A stretch of DNA of 41,736 bases from Candidatus Acidulidesulfobacter diazotrophicus (GTDB lineage: Bacteria > SZUA-79 > Acidulodesulfobacterales > Acidulodesulfobacteraceae): NCBI GenBank assembly GCA_004195025.1, contig SGBB01000020.1, positions 1 to 41,736 of the forward strand, in the 5' to 3' direction. A program made the position numbers and the translations under genes. Shown here piece after piece: positions 7,911 to 17,212 of the stretch; within the stretch, counting starts at the first letter, position 1, and every line of letters begins with the position of its first letter. The notes under the pieces are model-generated. The model was not told where the DNA came from. It searched no databases and saw only the letters and a program-made list of their open reading frames with translations.

Positions 7911-10750
7911 TAATAAAAGGCGCAAGGCAGCATAATTTAAAAAATATTAATTTAGAAATTCCTAAAGACAAACTTGTTGTTATAACAGGTTTGTCGGGGT
8001 CTGGAAAATCAAGCCTTGCCTTTGATACTATATTTGCCGAAGGACAGCGAAGATATTTAGAATCTTTGTCGTCATATGCGCGGCAATTTATGGAGCAGAT
8101 GGACAAACCGGATGTTGATTCAATTGAAGGCTTATCCCCTACTATTTCCATTGAACAAAAATCAGTCAGTAAAAATCCCCGTTCTACAGTCGGCACAATC
8201 ACTGATTTATATGATTACTTAAGAGTGCTTTTTGCCAGGATCGGAACGCCTTATTGCTATAAATGCGGCAAAAAAATTGAACCTCAAACTATAGATCAGA
8301 TGATAGATTTTATTTTCAGTTATCGTCAAAACAATCAAAATAATGGCGGCAGCAGATTAATAGTTTTATCTCCCGTCGTTATAAGCCGCAAAGGGGAATT
8401 TAAAACAAAATTTGAAGAGTATCTTAAACATGGATTTTCCAGAATTTATGCAGATAAAATCCAGTATAATTTAGAAGATGAAATTGTGCTGGATAAAAAT
8501 AAAAAACATGATATAGACGTCGTGGTGGACAGGCTTATTATAAAAAATGAAATTAAGCAAAGATTATATAGTTCTATTGAAATTGCATTAAAATTATCCT
8601 CCGGAATCTTAAAATTAAAATTTATAGATGAAGATGAAAAAGAAACCGATTTATTTTTAAGCGAACATTCAGTATGTTTAGATTGCGGAATAAATTACGT
8701 AAAACCGGAGCCTGCAATGTTTTCTTTTAATAATCCTGCAGGGGCATGTCCTTCTTGCGGAGGATTAGGCTATAAAACATTTTTTGACGAAGATCTGATT
8801 GTTCCCGATAAAAAATTATCTTTAAAAGACGGCGCAATAGCTATACTAAAAAATTCAAGTCCTGTTTATAGAAATCATATTATCAACAGTTTAACTTCGC
8901 ATTATAAGTTTAATTCAAATATGCCTTATGAAAGTCTGGATGAAAATATAAAACAAATTATTTTATATGGTTCAAACGGTGAAAAAATTGAATTTTATGA
9001 TGAACATTCAGATAAGCAATCTTTTCATTTAAAAGAATGGGAAGGAATTATACCTATGCTTAAAAAGAGTCTTAACAATAGCGCAGCTAATTATATCATA
9101 GATCCTTATAAATTTATGAGTGAAAAGCCTTGTCCTGAATGTGGCGGATTCAGGCTAAAAAGAGAGTCTTTAAGCTATAAAATAAATAATTTATCAATTG
9201 TTGATATTACAAATTTAAGCATAAAAGATGCCCTGCATTTTTTTGAAAATATTGACCTTAATGAATATGAGCAGGATATAGCAGACAAAATCGTTAGAGA
9301 AATTACCGAAAGACTATCTTTTCTTGTAAATGTAGGGTTAGATTATCTGACTTTATCAAGACCTTCTTCAACATTATCAGGCGGCGAATCTCAAAGAATA
9401 AGATTAGCAACCCAGATAGGTTCCGGACTTACGGGTGTCCTGTATATTTTAGACGAGCCCAGCATAGGTCTGCATATGCGGGACAATGAAAGACTTTTAA
9501 AAACTATATTTGATTTAAGAGATAAAGGCAATAGCGTATTAGTCGTAGAACATGATGAGACAACTATGCTTAAATCCGATTATATTATTGATATGGGACC
9601 TGGAGCAGGAAAAAACGGTGGATATGTTGTGGCTGCGGGAACTCCTGAAGAAATAATGAACGACCCTGATTCTCTAACGGGAAAATATTTAACTAAAAAA
9701 TTAAAAATAGATATTCCTGCGATAATAAGGGATCAGGATAAAGGTTTTATAAAAATTACCGGAGCTAAAAAAAACAATTTAAAAAATATAGATGTTTCAA
9801 TTCCTCTCGGCAATTTAGTATGCGTTACCGGAGTTTCAGGTTCGGGGAAAAGCACTTTAGTTATAGACACCTTATATGAAGCTATTTTTAATTATAAAAA
9901 TGGAATAAAAGATTTTTCAAAATTTGATGTTGATTTTATTGAAAACATAAATCTAATCGACAGAGTTATAGACATTGATCAATCACCCATCGGCAGAACG
10001 CCGAGGTCTAATCCTGCAACTTATACCGGTATTTTTACAATAATCAGGGCATTATTCACGGAAACTAAAGAATCAAAAATAAGAGGATATCAGCCGGGCA
10101 GATTTAGTTTTAATGTAAAAGGAGGAAGATGCGAAGCCTGTGCCGGAGACGGAGTTAAAAAAATAGAAATGCTGTTTATGCCCGATGTTTATGTCACTTG
10201 CGATGTTTGCAAAGGCAAAAGATATAACAGTCAAACGCTTGAGATTAAATACAAAGATAAAAATATTTACGATGTTTTAAATATGACTTTTAAAGAAGCT
10301 TACGATTTTTTTGGAAGCATACCGTCGCTTGCCCATAAAATAAAATTTTTAATAGACGTGGGGTTAGATTATATTACTTTAGGGCAGCTTGCGACTACTC
10401 TTTCGGGAGGGGAAGCTCAAAGAATAAAATTATCAAAAGAACTATCCAGACCTAATGAGTTTAAAACACTTTATATATTGGACGAACCGACTACAGGACT
10501 ACACTTTGAAGATATAAAAAAATTATTAAAAATCATTAATCTATTGGTTGATGCAGGAAACACCGTTGTAGTCATTGAGCACAATATGGATGTAATAAAA
10601 TGCGCAGACTATGTAATTGATATAGGACCGGAAGGAGGGGACGGCGGCGGCTTTGTGGTTGCGGAAGGAAATCCCTACGAAATAATACTGAATGAAAATT
10701 CATTGACGGGAAAATATTTAAAAAATGAAATAGACATTAATAAAGTATAA
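7895..10750 (+). CDS. uvrA: excinuclease ABC subunit UvrA
   Basis: 951-residue UvrA, the damage-sensing ABC ATPase of nucleotide excision repair. Two ABC modules are intact: Walker A at about 32 (GLSGSGKSSL) and 646 (GVSGSGKSTL), and ABC signatures at 494 (LSGGESQRI) and 836 (LSGGEAQRI). The C-terminal zinc finger has Cys746, Cys749, Cys769 and Cys772, the standard C-x2-C-x19-C-x2-C spacing. Further Cys pairs (CLDCG, CPSCGG, CPECGG) lie in the N-terminal half. The start overlaps pdxA, so expression is probably coupled. Length is normal for the family and I see no disruption. Confidence 0.98.
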   Translation: MERKIIIKGARQHNLKNINLEIPKDKLVVITGLSGSGKSSLAFDTIFAEGQRRYLESLSSYARQFMEQMDKPDVDSIEGLSPTISIEQKSVSKNPRSTVGTITDLYDYLRVLFARIGTPYCYKCGKKIEPQTIDQMIDFIFSYRQNNQNNGGSRLIVLSPVVISRKGEFKTKFEEYLKHGFSRIYADKIQYNLEDEIVLDKNKKHDIDVVVDRLIIKNEIKQRLYSSIEIALKLSSGILKLKFIDEDEKETDLFLSEHSVCLDCGINYVKPEPAMFSFNNPAGACPSCGGLGYKTFFDEDLIVPDKKLSLKDGAIAILKNSSPVYRNHIINSLTSHYKFNSNMPYESLDENIKQIILYGSNGEKIEFYDEHSDKQSFHLKEWEGIIPMLKKSLNNSAANYIIDPYKFMSEKPCPECGGFRLKRESLSYKINNLSIVDITNLSIKDALHFFENIDLNEYEQDIADKIVREITERLSFLVNVGLDYLTLSRPSSTLSGGESQRIRLATQIGSGLTGVLYILDEPSIGLHMRDNERLLKTIFDLRDKGNSVLVVEHDETTMLKSDYIIDMGPGAGKNGGYVVAAGTPEEIMNDPDSLTGKYLTKKLKIDIPAIIRDQDKGFIKITGAKKNNLKNIDVSIPLGNLVCVTGVSGSGKSTLVIDTLYEAIFNYKNGIKDFSKFDVDFIENINLIDRVIDIDQSPIGRTPRSNPATYTGIFTIIRALFTETKESKIRGYQPGRFSFNVKGGRCEACAGDGVKKIEMLFMPDVYVTCDVCKGKRYNSQTLEIKYKDKNIYDVLNMTFKEAYDFFGSIPSLAHKIKFLIDVGLDYITLGQLATTLSGGEAQRIKLSKELSRPNEFKTLYILDEPTTGLHFEDIKKLLKIINLLVDAGNTVVVIEHNMDVIKCADYVIDIGPEGGDGGGFVVAEGNPYEIILNENSLTGKYLKNEIDINKV

Positions 10751-10928
10751 ATAGTGGGCTTTAGACCAAGCTGCCAAAAATAAAATTGTAAAAAAGTATT
10801 GACTTTAGCCTGATATAGTGATAAAAAATAAATCTTAAGTAGTAAAATGTATTACGTCGTTATAATAAAATACCTACACAATTACTAAATTTTTAAATTA
10901 ATTATATATAAACAAAAGGGGGTTAAAA

Positions 10929-11447
10929 ATGGCAAAAAGCTCGGAAGAGTCGCCTTCAAGGCGAACTTTTATGATGGTTGTCATTGGATTGATTTCAACT
11001 GTTATCGGTATCGCATTAGCGGTTCCTATTCTCGGAGCAGTTTTAAATCCATTGTTTAAAAAAAGAGATATTGTCTGGACAAAGTTAGGTAAAATCAGTG
11101 ATTTAAATTTAAAACCGTTAGTTCCAAAATTTGTACCCGTTTATTTTAGGGTTAAAGAAGGATGGTCTGTTAATACATTACCTCGTCAGGTAGTTGTCGT
11201 AAAACAGGTTAACGGAGATTTGTTATTCTTTTCTAATCAGTGCACGCATTTAGGATGTCCTTTACATTGGATACCTGCAAGACAAAAATTTTTATGTCCA
11301 TGTCATGGAGGTATGTTTAACATCACGGGACAGGTAGTCGGAGGACCGCCGCCAAGACCTCTTTATCAGTGGGTTCATAAAATGGAAGGAAATAATGTTT
11401 ACATTCAAAATAAGTTTAAAGACAATCCAAAAGACAGGGGGATCTGA
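10929..11447 (+). CDS. Rieske iron-sulfur protein of a cytochrome bc complex
   Basis: 172-residue Rieske protein, carrying the [2Fe-2S] centre that takes one electron from quinol and passes it to a c-type cytochrome. The N-terminus has a twin-arginine-like SRRTFMM followed by one hydrophobic anchor (about 15-37), typical of Tat-exported Rieske proteins. Cluster ligands are visible: Cys105 and His107 (CTHLGC) and Cys123 and His126 (CPCHGG). Cys110 and Cys125 would form the stabilising disulfide. Start ATG 10929 follows AGGGGGT. Its stop overlaps the cytochrome b start by one base (TGATG), so the two are translated together. The gap upstream (10751-10928) should hold the operon promoter, but I could not fix one. 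Confidence 0.95.
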   Translation: MAKSSEESPSRRTFMMVVIGLISTVIGIALAVPILGAVLNPLFKKRDIVWTKLGKISDLNLKPLVPKFVPVYFRVKEGWSVNTLPRQVVVVKQVNGDLLFFSNQCTHLGCPLHWIPARQKFLCPCHGGMFNITGQVVGGPPPRPLYQWVHKMEGNNVYIQNKFKDNPKDRGI

Positions 11448-12553
11448 TGTTTAAACAAATTCAAAACTGGTTTGACGAAAGAATCGGTCTAACCAAAGTG
11501 ATAGAAGAATTTAACGGTGAAAGGATACCGAGACGCGGAGGCTGGGCATATACATTAGGAAGCGTGCTTGCTTTCCTTTTTACCGTTCAAGTAGTAACAG
11601 GCATATTTCTATTATTTTATTATGTGCCCTATTTTCCGATAGCAAGAAATGCAACTTACTTTATAAAACATCACGTTATTTTTGGAAATATATTGTTAGG
11701 CATACATCTTTGGGGTGCCTTTACAATGATATTTATTATCCTTATTCATATGGCAAGGGTATATTTTTCGGGAGCTTATAAAAAACCTAGAGAAATGCAA
11801 TGGATTGCGGGTATGGTTTTATTTTCCGTAGTCGTAGTTTTAGGTTTAACAGGTTATATGCTGGTAGGAAACGAAAATTCATGGTGGACGATAAACGTTC
11901 TTACGAATGTTGCGTCGCATACTCCATTTATAGGCGGTTTCATAAGAGAAATTGCAAAAGGCGGAACCGAAACCAGTGTTTTGACAATGCAGCATATTTT
12001 TGCGGTTCACGTGTGGTTATTGCCTATAGTAGTAATAATGTTTATACCGATACATTTATTTTTAATAAGAAAAACAGGTCATCAGGGTATGGCTTTAGAA
12101 TATAAAAATAGCAAACTATGCGACGACGATGAAAAAAAATGGCAGCATCCCGACGGAACGGTGCCGTTTTTCCCCGATCAATTTTATAAAGATATGATTG
12201 TTGCAATAGGTGTTTTTGCCGTTGTATATATTTTAGCAGTGTATGTCGGCGCTCCTATCGGACCTATGTATAGACCGTTAGCTCTTAATTTTGCTCCTGA
12301 GGCAGACTGGTATTTCCTTGCAAATGAAGAATTGTTGAAATTTTTTCCGGGGCATGGGCTTATTATATTTTCAACATTTCTTATTCCTTCAATCGGTTTT
12401 GCAATATTATTTGCTCTTCCGTTTATTGACAGAACGAAGGAAAGAAGTCCGTTTAAGAGACCTGCGGCGACTGTTTTGGGAATATTGTTTCTCCTTTTGT
12501 TAGTTTATTTAACATTAATTGGCGGAGAACCTAAGGCGCCGGCGACAGTTTAA
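11447..12553 (+). CDS. cytochrome b of the bc complex (b6-like haem spacing, one-piece)
   Basis: 368-residue membrane quinol-oxidising subunit. Haem b ligands are His87/His101 in one helix and His188/His203 in another. The second pair has 14 intervening residues, the cytochrome b6 pattern, rather than the 13 of mitochondrial-type cytochrome b. The subunit-IV-like half is fused in the same chain (three further helices after about 250). The Qo-site motif is unusual: PEADWYF at 284-290 instead of PEWY. I see no cysteine at the position that binds the extra haem c in b6. TGATG overlap with the Rieske gene, and GGGGGATC as ribosome binding site. The next gene, 183 bases on, is the probable cytochrome c partner. 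Confidence 0.93.
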   Translation: MFKQIQNWFDERIGLTKVIEEFNGERIPRRGGWAYTLGSVLAFLFTVQVVTGIFLLFYYVPYFPIARNATYFIKHHVIFGNILLGIHLWGAFTMIFIILIHMARVYFSGAYKKPREMQWIAGMVLFSVVVVLGLTGYMLVGNENSWWTINVLTNVASHTPFIGGFIREIAKGGTETSVLTMQHIFAVHVWLLPIVVIMFIPIHLFLIRKTGHQGMALEYKNSKLCDDDEKKWQHPDGTVPFFPDQFYKDMIVAIGVFAVVYILAVYVGAPIGPMYRPLALNFAPEADWYFLANEELLKFFPGHGLIIFSTFLIPSIGFAILFALPFIDRTKERSPFKRPAATVLGILFLLLLVYLTLIGGEPKAPATV

Positions 12554-12605
12554 CTTAACATTTTTATAAATAATATATCCGGGTTAATTTGAAAACAGAT
12601 TAAAG

Positions 12606-12647
12606 ATTATTGATTTTAGCGGTAATATAAAAAATAAAATCAATAAT
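12606..12647 (+). other. 13-bp perfect stem-loop between cytochrome b and cytochrome c genes
   Basis: ATTATTGATTTTA (12606-12618) pairs perfectly with 12635-12647 around a 16-base loop. No U-run follows on either strand, so it is not a normal intrinsic terminator. Within an operon gap it could stabilise or set a processing point in the mRNA. Function is inferred. Confidence 0.4.
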
Positions 12648-12735
12648 ATAAAAATAAACCTGATTGATCTATTATAAATATTAATTATGAAGTCGCTAAT
12701 AACAATTATTATATACTTAAGAGGAGTAAATTAAG

Positions 12736-14559
12736 ATGAATTTAGGAACTATAGATATATTTAATCTTTTTATAAATCGATTAGCTTTAGGGTTTATGGC
12801 AATCGCATTTATATCTCATTACATAGGGATATTTAAAAAAGAGGATAGGTATTTTTGGTTGGCAAAACCTTTAATTCTTACTTCATTAATAATTGGAACA
12901 ATTCAGACGATTGTTTATTTTTATTTTTTAAGTCTGTTAAGAAACGGCATACCAAACTTCTGGATATTAATGAATAAACTTCAGCCGGGAGTTATCGGAT
13001 ATTCTATGGATTCGCTCTTAATATTTTTAATTTTAGGAGCAATATATTATGCTGGATTTGATGCCAGAGCTAATACTAGACATCAAGGTTGGAATGTTTT
13101 TATTGGAATGCTGGCGTTTGTATTTGGATTTTTGTCGGATATTTTTTATACGATAACGGAAAGCTATACGATAGGTCCTACACCTGAGACGGCAATTAGA
13201 ACTCCAATGTCGATTCTATTGGTTATTGAAAAAAATGTTCAGTTGTTTGTTCTTGCAGGCGCTATACTCGCAATTTATGCGGCGGTCAGATATATTTTAT
13301 CTTCTGAAAAGGACGATAAAGAATTTTACGATTGGATGGGTTCTTTCGCAAGTATTATAACCGTTATGTTTCTTCTTATGTATCCAATAGTATATTTTGC
13401 CTGGTTTAAACATTTCAGAGCTACCTCCAGCACTGGATTTAATAGAATAATGCTAGGAAAATATCAGTGGATAATGTATGACTTCTTTGAATCATTAGGT
13501 GTGGCATTGATTTTAAATTTTATTTATATGCTATGGAAATTAATAAACGGAAGAGATAAAAGCAAACCTACCGTATCTGTCGGTTTGATAGGGTTTTTAA
13601 TAATAGTTGCAATTGTATCTTTAATATTTGGTGCATTACCTCTTTCAATGGGTGTTTTAGGAAATATGCAGCCTGTAAAATATCTTGCTCTTGCAGGATT
13701 TTTTTTGACGGGATTTATGGTTTTAGGATATTATCTTAAAGATTTAACGCCCCATTTCAAATTTGGAAATATTTCAAAAATACCGCAATTTTTTCTTATA
13801 GCAGGCGGATTGCTAGTTGCTTTCAATGTTCCGCTTATGGGGTATATGAAAATAGCGGCAAGAGGTACAAATAGAATAATTTATCAAACGATGAATCTCA
13901 GCGGATCTAAATATATTCCGCCCATCGTGTACCCATGGCCTGTAAAAAAAGGATTTGGAATATTGCATGATAAATGCGTTATTTGTCATACGCTGAACAG
14001 AGTTGAAAGATATAACGGCAAGGCATACGGTCCGTTTAAACATCTTGTTCTTCATCAAATGAAAGTAGTCAACGGATGTCCTATTACGACAGCTGAGGGG
14101 AAAGAAGTCGTTAAATATTTAGACTCTTTAAATATTATCGCTTACAACCAGCATCTTGCAAAAATACATAAAAAATGGGCTCCGCCGTCATCATTGCCGT
14201 GGGGTAAACCTGCAGTATCAAGTTCAAAATCAAAAAAGGCAAAGGCTAAATCTAATACAAAAGTTGCCCAAAACAAATCTACCTCTAAAGCAGCTTCAGT
14301 GAATAATGCAAATTTAAAAACTGCAGCAATGAAAGTAATTGATGCTCAAGGATGTTTAGGGTGTCATACTATTAACGGAAAAGGAGGCGCCGTCGGACCT
14401 AATCTTTCGAAAGAAGGAACTAAAGGTCACAGCGTTCATTGGATTGAAGTCCAGATAAATACACCTAAAGTGCATACTCCTTCAACTATAATGCCGAATC
14501 ACAATTTAAATCCGTCGCAATTAAAAACAGTGGCAGATTATTTAGATTCATTGAAATAA
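12736..14559 (+). CDS. polytopic membrane protein fused to a di-haem cytochrome c region
   Basis: 607 residues. About ten hydrophobic helices occupy residues 10-385. After them come two haem-c motifs: CVICH at 414-418 and CLGCH at 540-544. A Lys/Ser/Ala-rich linker at about 490-525 separates them. The second haem domain looks like a complete small class I cytochrome c (GCLGCHTINGKGGAVGPNL, later Met in IMPNHNLNPSQLK as candidate sixth ligand). The first is minimal. It sits 183 bases after the cytochrome b gene with its own strong GAGGAG ribosome binding site, so it is the likely electron acceptor of the Rieske/cytochrome b pair. The membrane part I do not recognise with certainty: a cytochrome bd (CydA)-like fold is possible (a helix-1 motif RLALGFMAIAFISH vaguely resembles it), but key residues were not verified. 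Confidence 0.75.
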   Translation: MNLGTIDIFNLFINRLALGFMAIAFISHYIGIFKKEDRYFWLAKPLILTSLIIGTIQTIVYFYFLSLLRNGIPNFWILMNKLQPGVIGYSMDSLLIFLILGAIYYAGFDARANTRHQGWNVFIGMLAFVFGFLSDIFYTITESYTIGPTPETAIRTPMSILLVIEKNVQLFVLAGAILAIYAAVRYILSSEKDDKEFYDWMGSFASIITVMFLLMYPIVYFAWFKHFRATSSTGFNRIMLGKYQWIMYDFFESLGVALILNFIYMLWKLINGRDKSKPTVSVGLIGFLIIVAIVSLIFGALPLSMGVLGNMQPVKYLALAGFFLTGFMVLGYYLKDLTPHFKFGNISKIPQFFLIAGGLLVAFNVPLMGYMKIAARGTNRIIYQTMNLSGSKYIPPIVYPWPVKKGFGILHDKCVICHTLNRVERYNGKAYGPFKHLVLHQMKVVNGCPITTAEGKEVVKYLDSLNIIAYNQHLAKIHKKWAPPSSLPWGKPAVSSSKSKKAKAKSNTKVAQNKSTSKAASVNNANLKTAAMKVIDAQGCLGCHTINGKGGAVGPNLSKEGTKGHSVHWIEVQINTPKVHTPSTIMPNHNLNPSQLKTVADYLDSLK

Positions 14560-15072
14560 AATTTAAATCTAATTGAAAATAAATGATTTAAATTATTGAT
14601 TGAAATTATATTAAAATTATTATGAATAGCAAGGTTTAAATTATTTAAATATTTTCAATTAAAATTTTATAGGCATTTACTTTAAGAAAAGTAAATGCCT
14701 ATTTTTTGATAATTTATTTTTATATTTTTTAACCAAACTTCACTTATTTTATAATTCTAAAATTACAATCCATTGATATTGATATAATTAAATTTCTTTT
14801 TTAATTTACAGTTCCTATAGACATTTTTACAGCCCCCCATAAAAATATCAATATAGACAGACTGCCGGTAATTATGGTGAAGTTGTATTAAAATGCCTAT
14901 ATAAATTTTTAAATAGCGATAAAATATTAATTTTACGGATATACTAAAAATAATTAATATTTGGGGATTTTAAATAATTATAATAAAAAATAATTTAAAG
15001 ATTTTTTAATTAAATTATTTAATACAATAAATTTTTTAAAAATTATATAATTTAATTATTAATAAATACAAT
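14560..15072. other. 513-base gap between the bc and ATP synthase operons
   Basis: Holds the terminator at 14671-14707 and then about 360 bases of AT-rich DNA that must contain the atp promoter. A short GC-richer patch lies near 14810-14885. No open frame of note and no RNA gene was recognised. Confidence 0.5.
14671..14707 (+). terminator. strong intrinsic terminator after the bc operon
   Basis: AGGCATTTACTTT (14671-14683) pairs perfectly with 14688-14700 over a 4-base AAGA loop and is followed by six T (14702-14707). It lies 112 bases after the cytochrome c gene. Confidence 0.9.
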
Positions 15073-15288
15073 ATGGATAAAGAATTTATAAAACAAATAA
15101 CAAGAATGAGCTCTCTTGGTTTGAATGTTATAATTTCTTCTATTATAGGGTTTATTATAGGATATTATTTAGATGAATATACGGGATATATTTATCTTTT
15201 TGTGATTATTTTTACAATAATAGGATTTAGTGCAGGAATTTATGAAATTTATAAGCAAATTAAAAAAGAACTTAATACTAAAGTATGA
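15073..15288 (+). CDS. atpZ: AtpZ/AtpQ-like F0 accessory protein (ATPase gene 1 family)
   Basis: 71-residue protein with two hydrophobic helices (about 15-35 and 39-60) and the family pattern SLGLNVIISSIIGFIIGYYLDEY, matching the small AtpZ/gene 1 proteins that often open ATP synthase operons; homologues have been linked to divalent cation transport or F0 assembly. It starts at ATG 15073 with no clear ribosome binding site. Its end overlaps the following atpI-like frame by about 47-59 bases depending on the start chosen there. Context (atpI, atpB, atpE following) makes the call reasonable despite its size. Confidence 0.78.
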   Translation: MDKEFIKQITRMSSLGLNVIISSIIGFIIGYYLDEYTGYIYLFVIIFTIIGFSAGIYEIYKQIKKELNTKV

Positions 15289-15661
15289 AAATTATCAAAA
15301 TATATCATTGCTTGTCAATATTCCTTTTACAATCGGTTTAGCTATTTTTTTTATAGCAGGTTTATTTACGGTAATCGTTTTTAATAATATAAATTTTGCG
15401 TTAAGTATATTTATTGGTTTCATAATTGCTTTTGTTTTTTATATTGACATGAGTTTATATATTTCTAAACACATAAAAAATTTAAATCCTGTTTTAGCAA
15501 TTTTTAATTTAATAAAAAACTTGCTCTTAACTGCTTTTTTTTTTATAATAACATATAAATTAATCCGTTATAATTTTATCGGAGTTTCTATCGGTTTTAC
15601 AATTATGCCTTTTTCAATTTTATGGGCATGGATATTTTGGTCTGATTTATTAATTAAATAA
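15242..15661 (+). CDS. atpI: ATP synthase subunit I (AtpI-like)
   Basis: About 139 residues with four predicted membrane helices (starting near VNIPFTIGLAIFFIAGL, ending in AWIFWSDLLIK), the layout of the AtpI family that helps assemble the c-ring. The frame is open further up to an ATG at 15230; I chose 15242 because it lessens the overlap with atpZ, but neither has a distinct ribosome binding site, so translation is probably coupled to atpZ. Sequence similarity in this family is weak and the assignment rests largely on topology and position between atpZ and atpB. A 215-base AT-rich gap separates it from atpB. Confidence 0.72.
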   Translation: MKFISKLKKNLILKYENYQNISLLVNIPFTIGLAIFFIAGLFTVIVFNNINFALSIFIGFIIAFVFYIDMSLYISKHIKNLNPVLAIFNLIKNLLLTAFFFIITYKLIRYNFIGVSIGFTIMPFSILWAWIFWSDLLIK

Positions 15662-15876
15662 TAATATTCCTAATATATAAAATCGGTATTAATTTTATAT
15701 TATTAAAATTAAAATTATATTTAAGACACCGTAAAGTTTTTTGTTTAAATAGCCTATAAATATTTAGTATTTAAGTTTATGCATTAAATAAATTATTATG
15801 ATAATTAAAACATTGATTTTATAATCATTATTAAAATTATTAAATTATATTAAATAAATTTATGAGGTTTTGACAT

Positions 15877-16557
15877 ATGTTAACGGCACCTATATTAATT
15901 AATATTCCAGGAATTCCAATTTACTGGACTATGACTATTATTACAATGATAATAGTTCTTTCACTTTCGTTCATTATCGGGAAAAGTTTAAAAATTGTTC
16001 CCGGCGCAGTTCAAAGTTTTGCCGAACTTATCATAATAATGACTGAATATTTTCTCAAAGAAATCATTGGTGACGAAGGCGCAATATATTTACCTCTTAT
16101 TGCTTCTTTCGCGGTCTTTATATTATTTTCTAATTTGATAGGAAGTATTCCCGGATTTACGTCACCTACGGAAACAATTGATACAACCGCCGCCTTAGCT
16201 TTGATAGTGTTTGTTCTATCACATTTTGTGGGGCTAAAGAAACATAAGGTTAAATATTTAAAGAAATTTTTAGGTCCGTTGATAGTATTGGCTCCGATAA
16301 TGATAATAATAGAAGTTATGTCTGCGCTTTCAAGACCTTTTTCTCATGCATTGCGACTATTTGCAAATATATTTGCGGAAGGATTTATGGTAACGGTTTT
16401 ATTGTTTCTGCTACCTTGGGTTATTCCTGCTATAATGATGTATATGCAAATTTTTACAGATTTTATGCAGGCTTTTGTTTTTTATCTTTTAGCTATCATT
16501 TATATTGCTCTTTCCCTTGAATCGGAAGAAATGGGAGAAGGGGAGAATGCACTTTAA
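15877..16557 (+). CDS. atpB: F0 ATP synthase subunit a
   Basis: 226-residue membrane subunit that forms the proton half-channels against the c-ring. The essential arginine is present as Arg160 in SHALRLFANIFAEG. The companion helix LLAIIYIALSLESEE is at the C-terminus. Five to six hydrophobic helices are visible. Start ATG 15877 follows a GAGG. The c subunit follows 95 bases later; b and all F1 subunits are absent from this operon and must be encoded elsewhere, as in several deltaproteobacteria. Confidence 0.95.
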   Translation: MLTAPILINIPGIPIYWTMTIITMIIVLSLSFIIGKSLKIVPGAVQSFAELIIIMTEYFLKEIIGDEGAIYLPLIASFAVFILFSNLIGSIPGFTSPTETIDTTAALALIVFVLSHFVGLKKHKVKYLKKFLGPLIVLAPIMIIIEVMSALSRPFSHALRLFANIFAEGFMVTVLLFLLPWVIPAIMMYMQIFTDFMQAFVFYLLAIIYIALSLESEEMGEGENAL

Positions 16558-16651
16558 ATTTAATAAAGTTTAATAAAAAGATAAGTTAATATTAAATAGA
16601 ATAAATAAGATAATAAATTAATTTTTAAAATAATATTATATTGGAGGGGAA

Positions 16652-17050
16652 ATGTTTAAAATTTTTTCTTTTTTGGCAGCTTTCGCAGTTATATTGTTTG
16701 AAAGCGCTAAGGTTTTCGCAGCGAATATAACAACTCATAATATGGCTGGATCAGTGCATAGGATGGCTGCTTCGCATGCGGATATTATGTCTAAGAGCTT
16801 GTTCTTTGGACTTTCAGCGCTCGGCGGCGGTTTAGCAATAGGGTTAGGCGTTATAGGTGCCGGCGTAGGTATGGGAAGTGCAGTCAGGGGTGCGTTAGAA
16901 TCTATGGGCAGAAACCCTGCAATGGAAAAGAAACTTATCGTCTGGATGATTACAGGTATGGCAATTATGGAATCATTAGCATTATACGCGTTATTAATTA
17001 CATTTATTTTATTTTATGCAAATCCATTTAAAGGAATAATTTTGAAATAA
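16652..17050 (+). CDS. atpE: F0 ATP synthase subunit c, with N-terminal signal-peptide-like extension
   Basis: 132 residues, longer than the usual 75-90. Residues 1-24 look like a cleavable signal peptide (ending KVFA), then a polar His/Met-bearing segment to about 47, then the two-helix hairpin. The polar loop is GRNPAMEKK, and the ion-binding carboxylate is Glu107 (MESLALY). In Na+-type c subunits a Gln lies in helix 1 within GPGVGQG; here it is Met74 (GAGVGMG), which argues for proton coupling. Excellent ribosome binding site GGAGGGG. Followed by a strong terminator, so this ends the operon. Signal-peptide-bearing c subunits are known from some other lineages. Confidence 0.94.
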   Translation: MFKIFSFLAAFAVILFESAKVFAANITTHNMAGSVHRMAASHADIMSKSLFFGLSALGGGLAIGLGVIGAGVGMGSAVRGALESMGRNPAMEKKLIVWMITGMAIMESLALYALLITFILFYANPFKGIILK

Positions 17051-17122
17051 ATTTTAACATACCGTATGATAGTTTAATTCTTTACTATTATAAGATTAAA
17101 CTAATTTGAAGTAAAATATTTC

Positions 17123-17174
17123 CCGTCATTATATGCAATAGTTTAATTCTATTACATATAATGACGGTTTTTTT
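17123..17174 (+). terminator. intrinsic terminator of the atp operon
   Basis: CCGTCATTATATG (17123-17135) pairs perfectly with 17155-17167 around a 19-base loop, followed by seven T (17168-17174). It lies 73 bases after atpE. Confidence 0.9.
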
Positions 17175-17212
17175 ATATAATTTCATTATATAACCGTTAG
17201 AAACTTTTTTTT

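Noticed and set aside
7777-8202. 141-codon open frame on the - strand
   Set aside because: Antisense of the pdxA end and the conserved uvrA start; no features of its own.
12736-14559. Naming the membrane protein a cytochrome bd oxidase subunit
   Set aside because: Only a weak helix-1 resemblance; the quinol loop and haem d/b595 ligands could not be matched.
15230-15288. Frameshift between atpZ and atpI
   Set aside because: Both proteins look complete; a 47-59 base overlap of small F0 genes is better explained by translational coupling.
16652-17050. Sodium-dependent ATP synthase
   Set aside because: The Gln of the Na+ site is replaced by Met74, so proton use is favoured.
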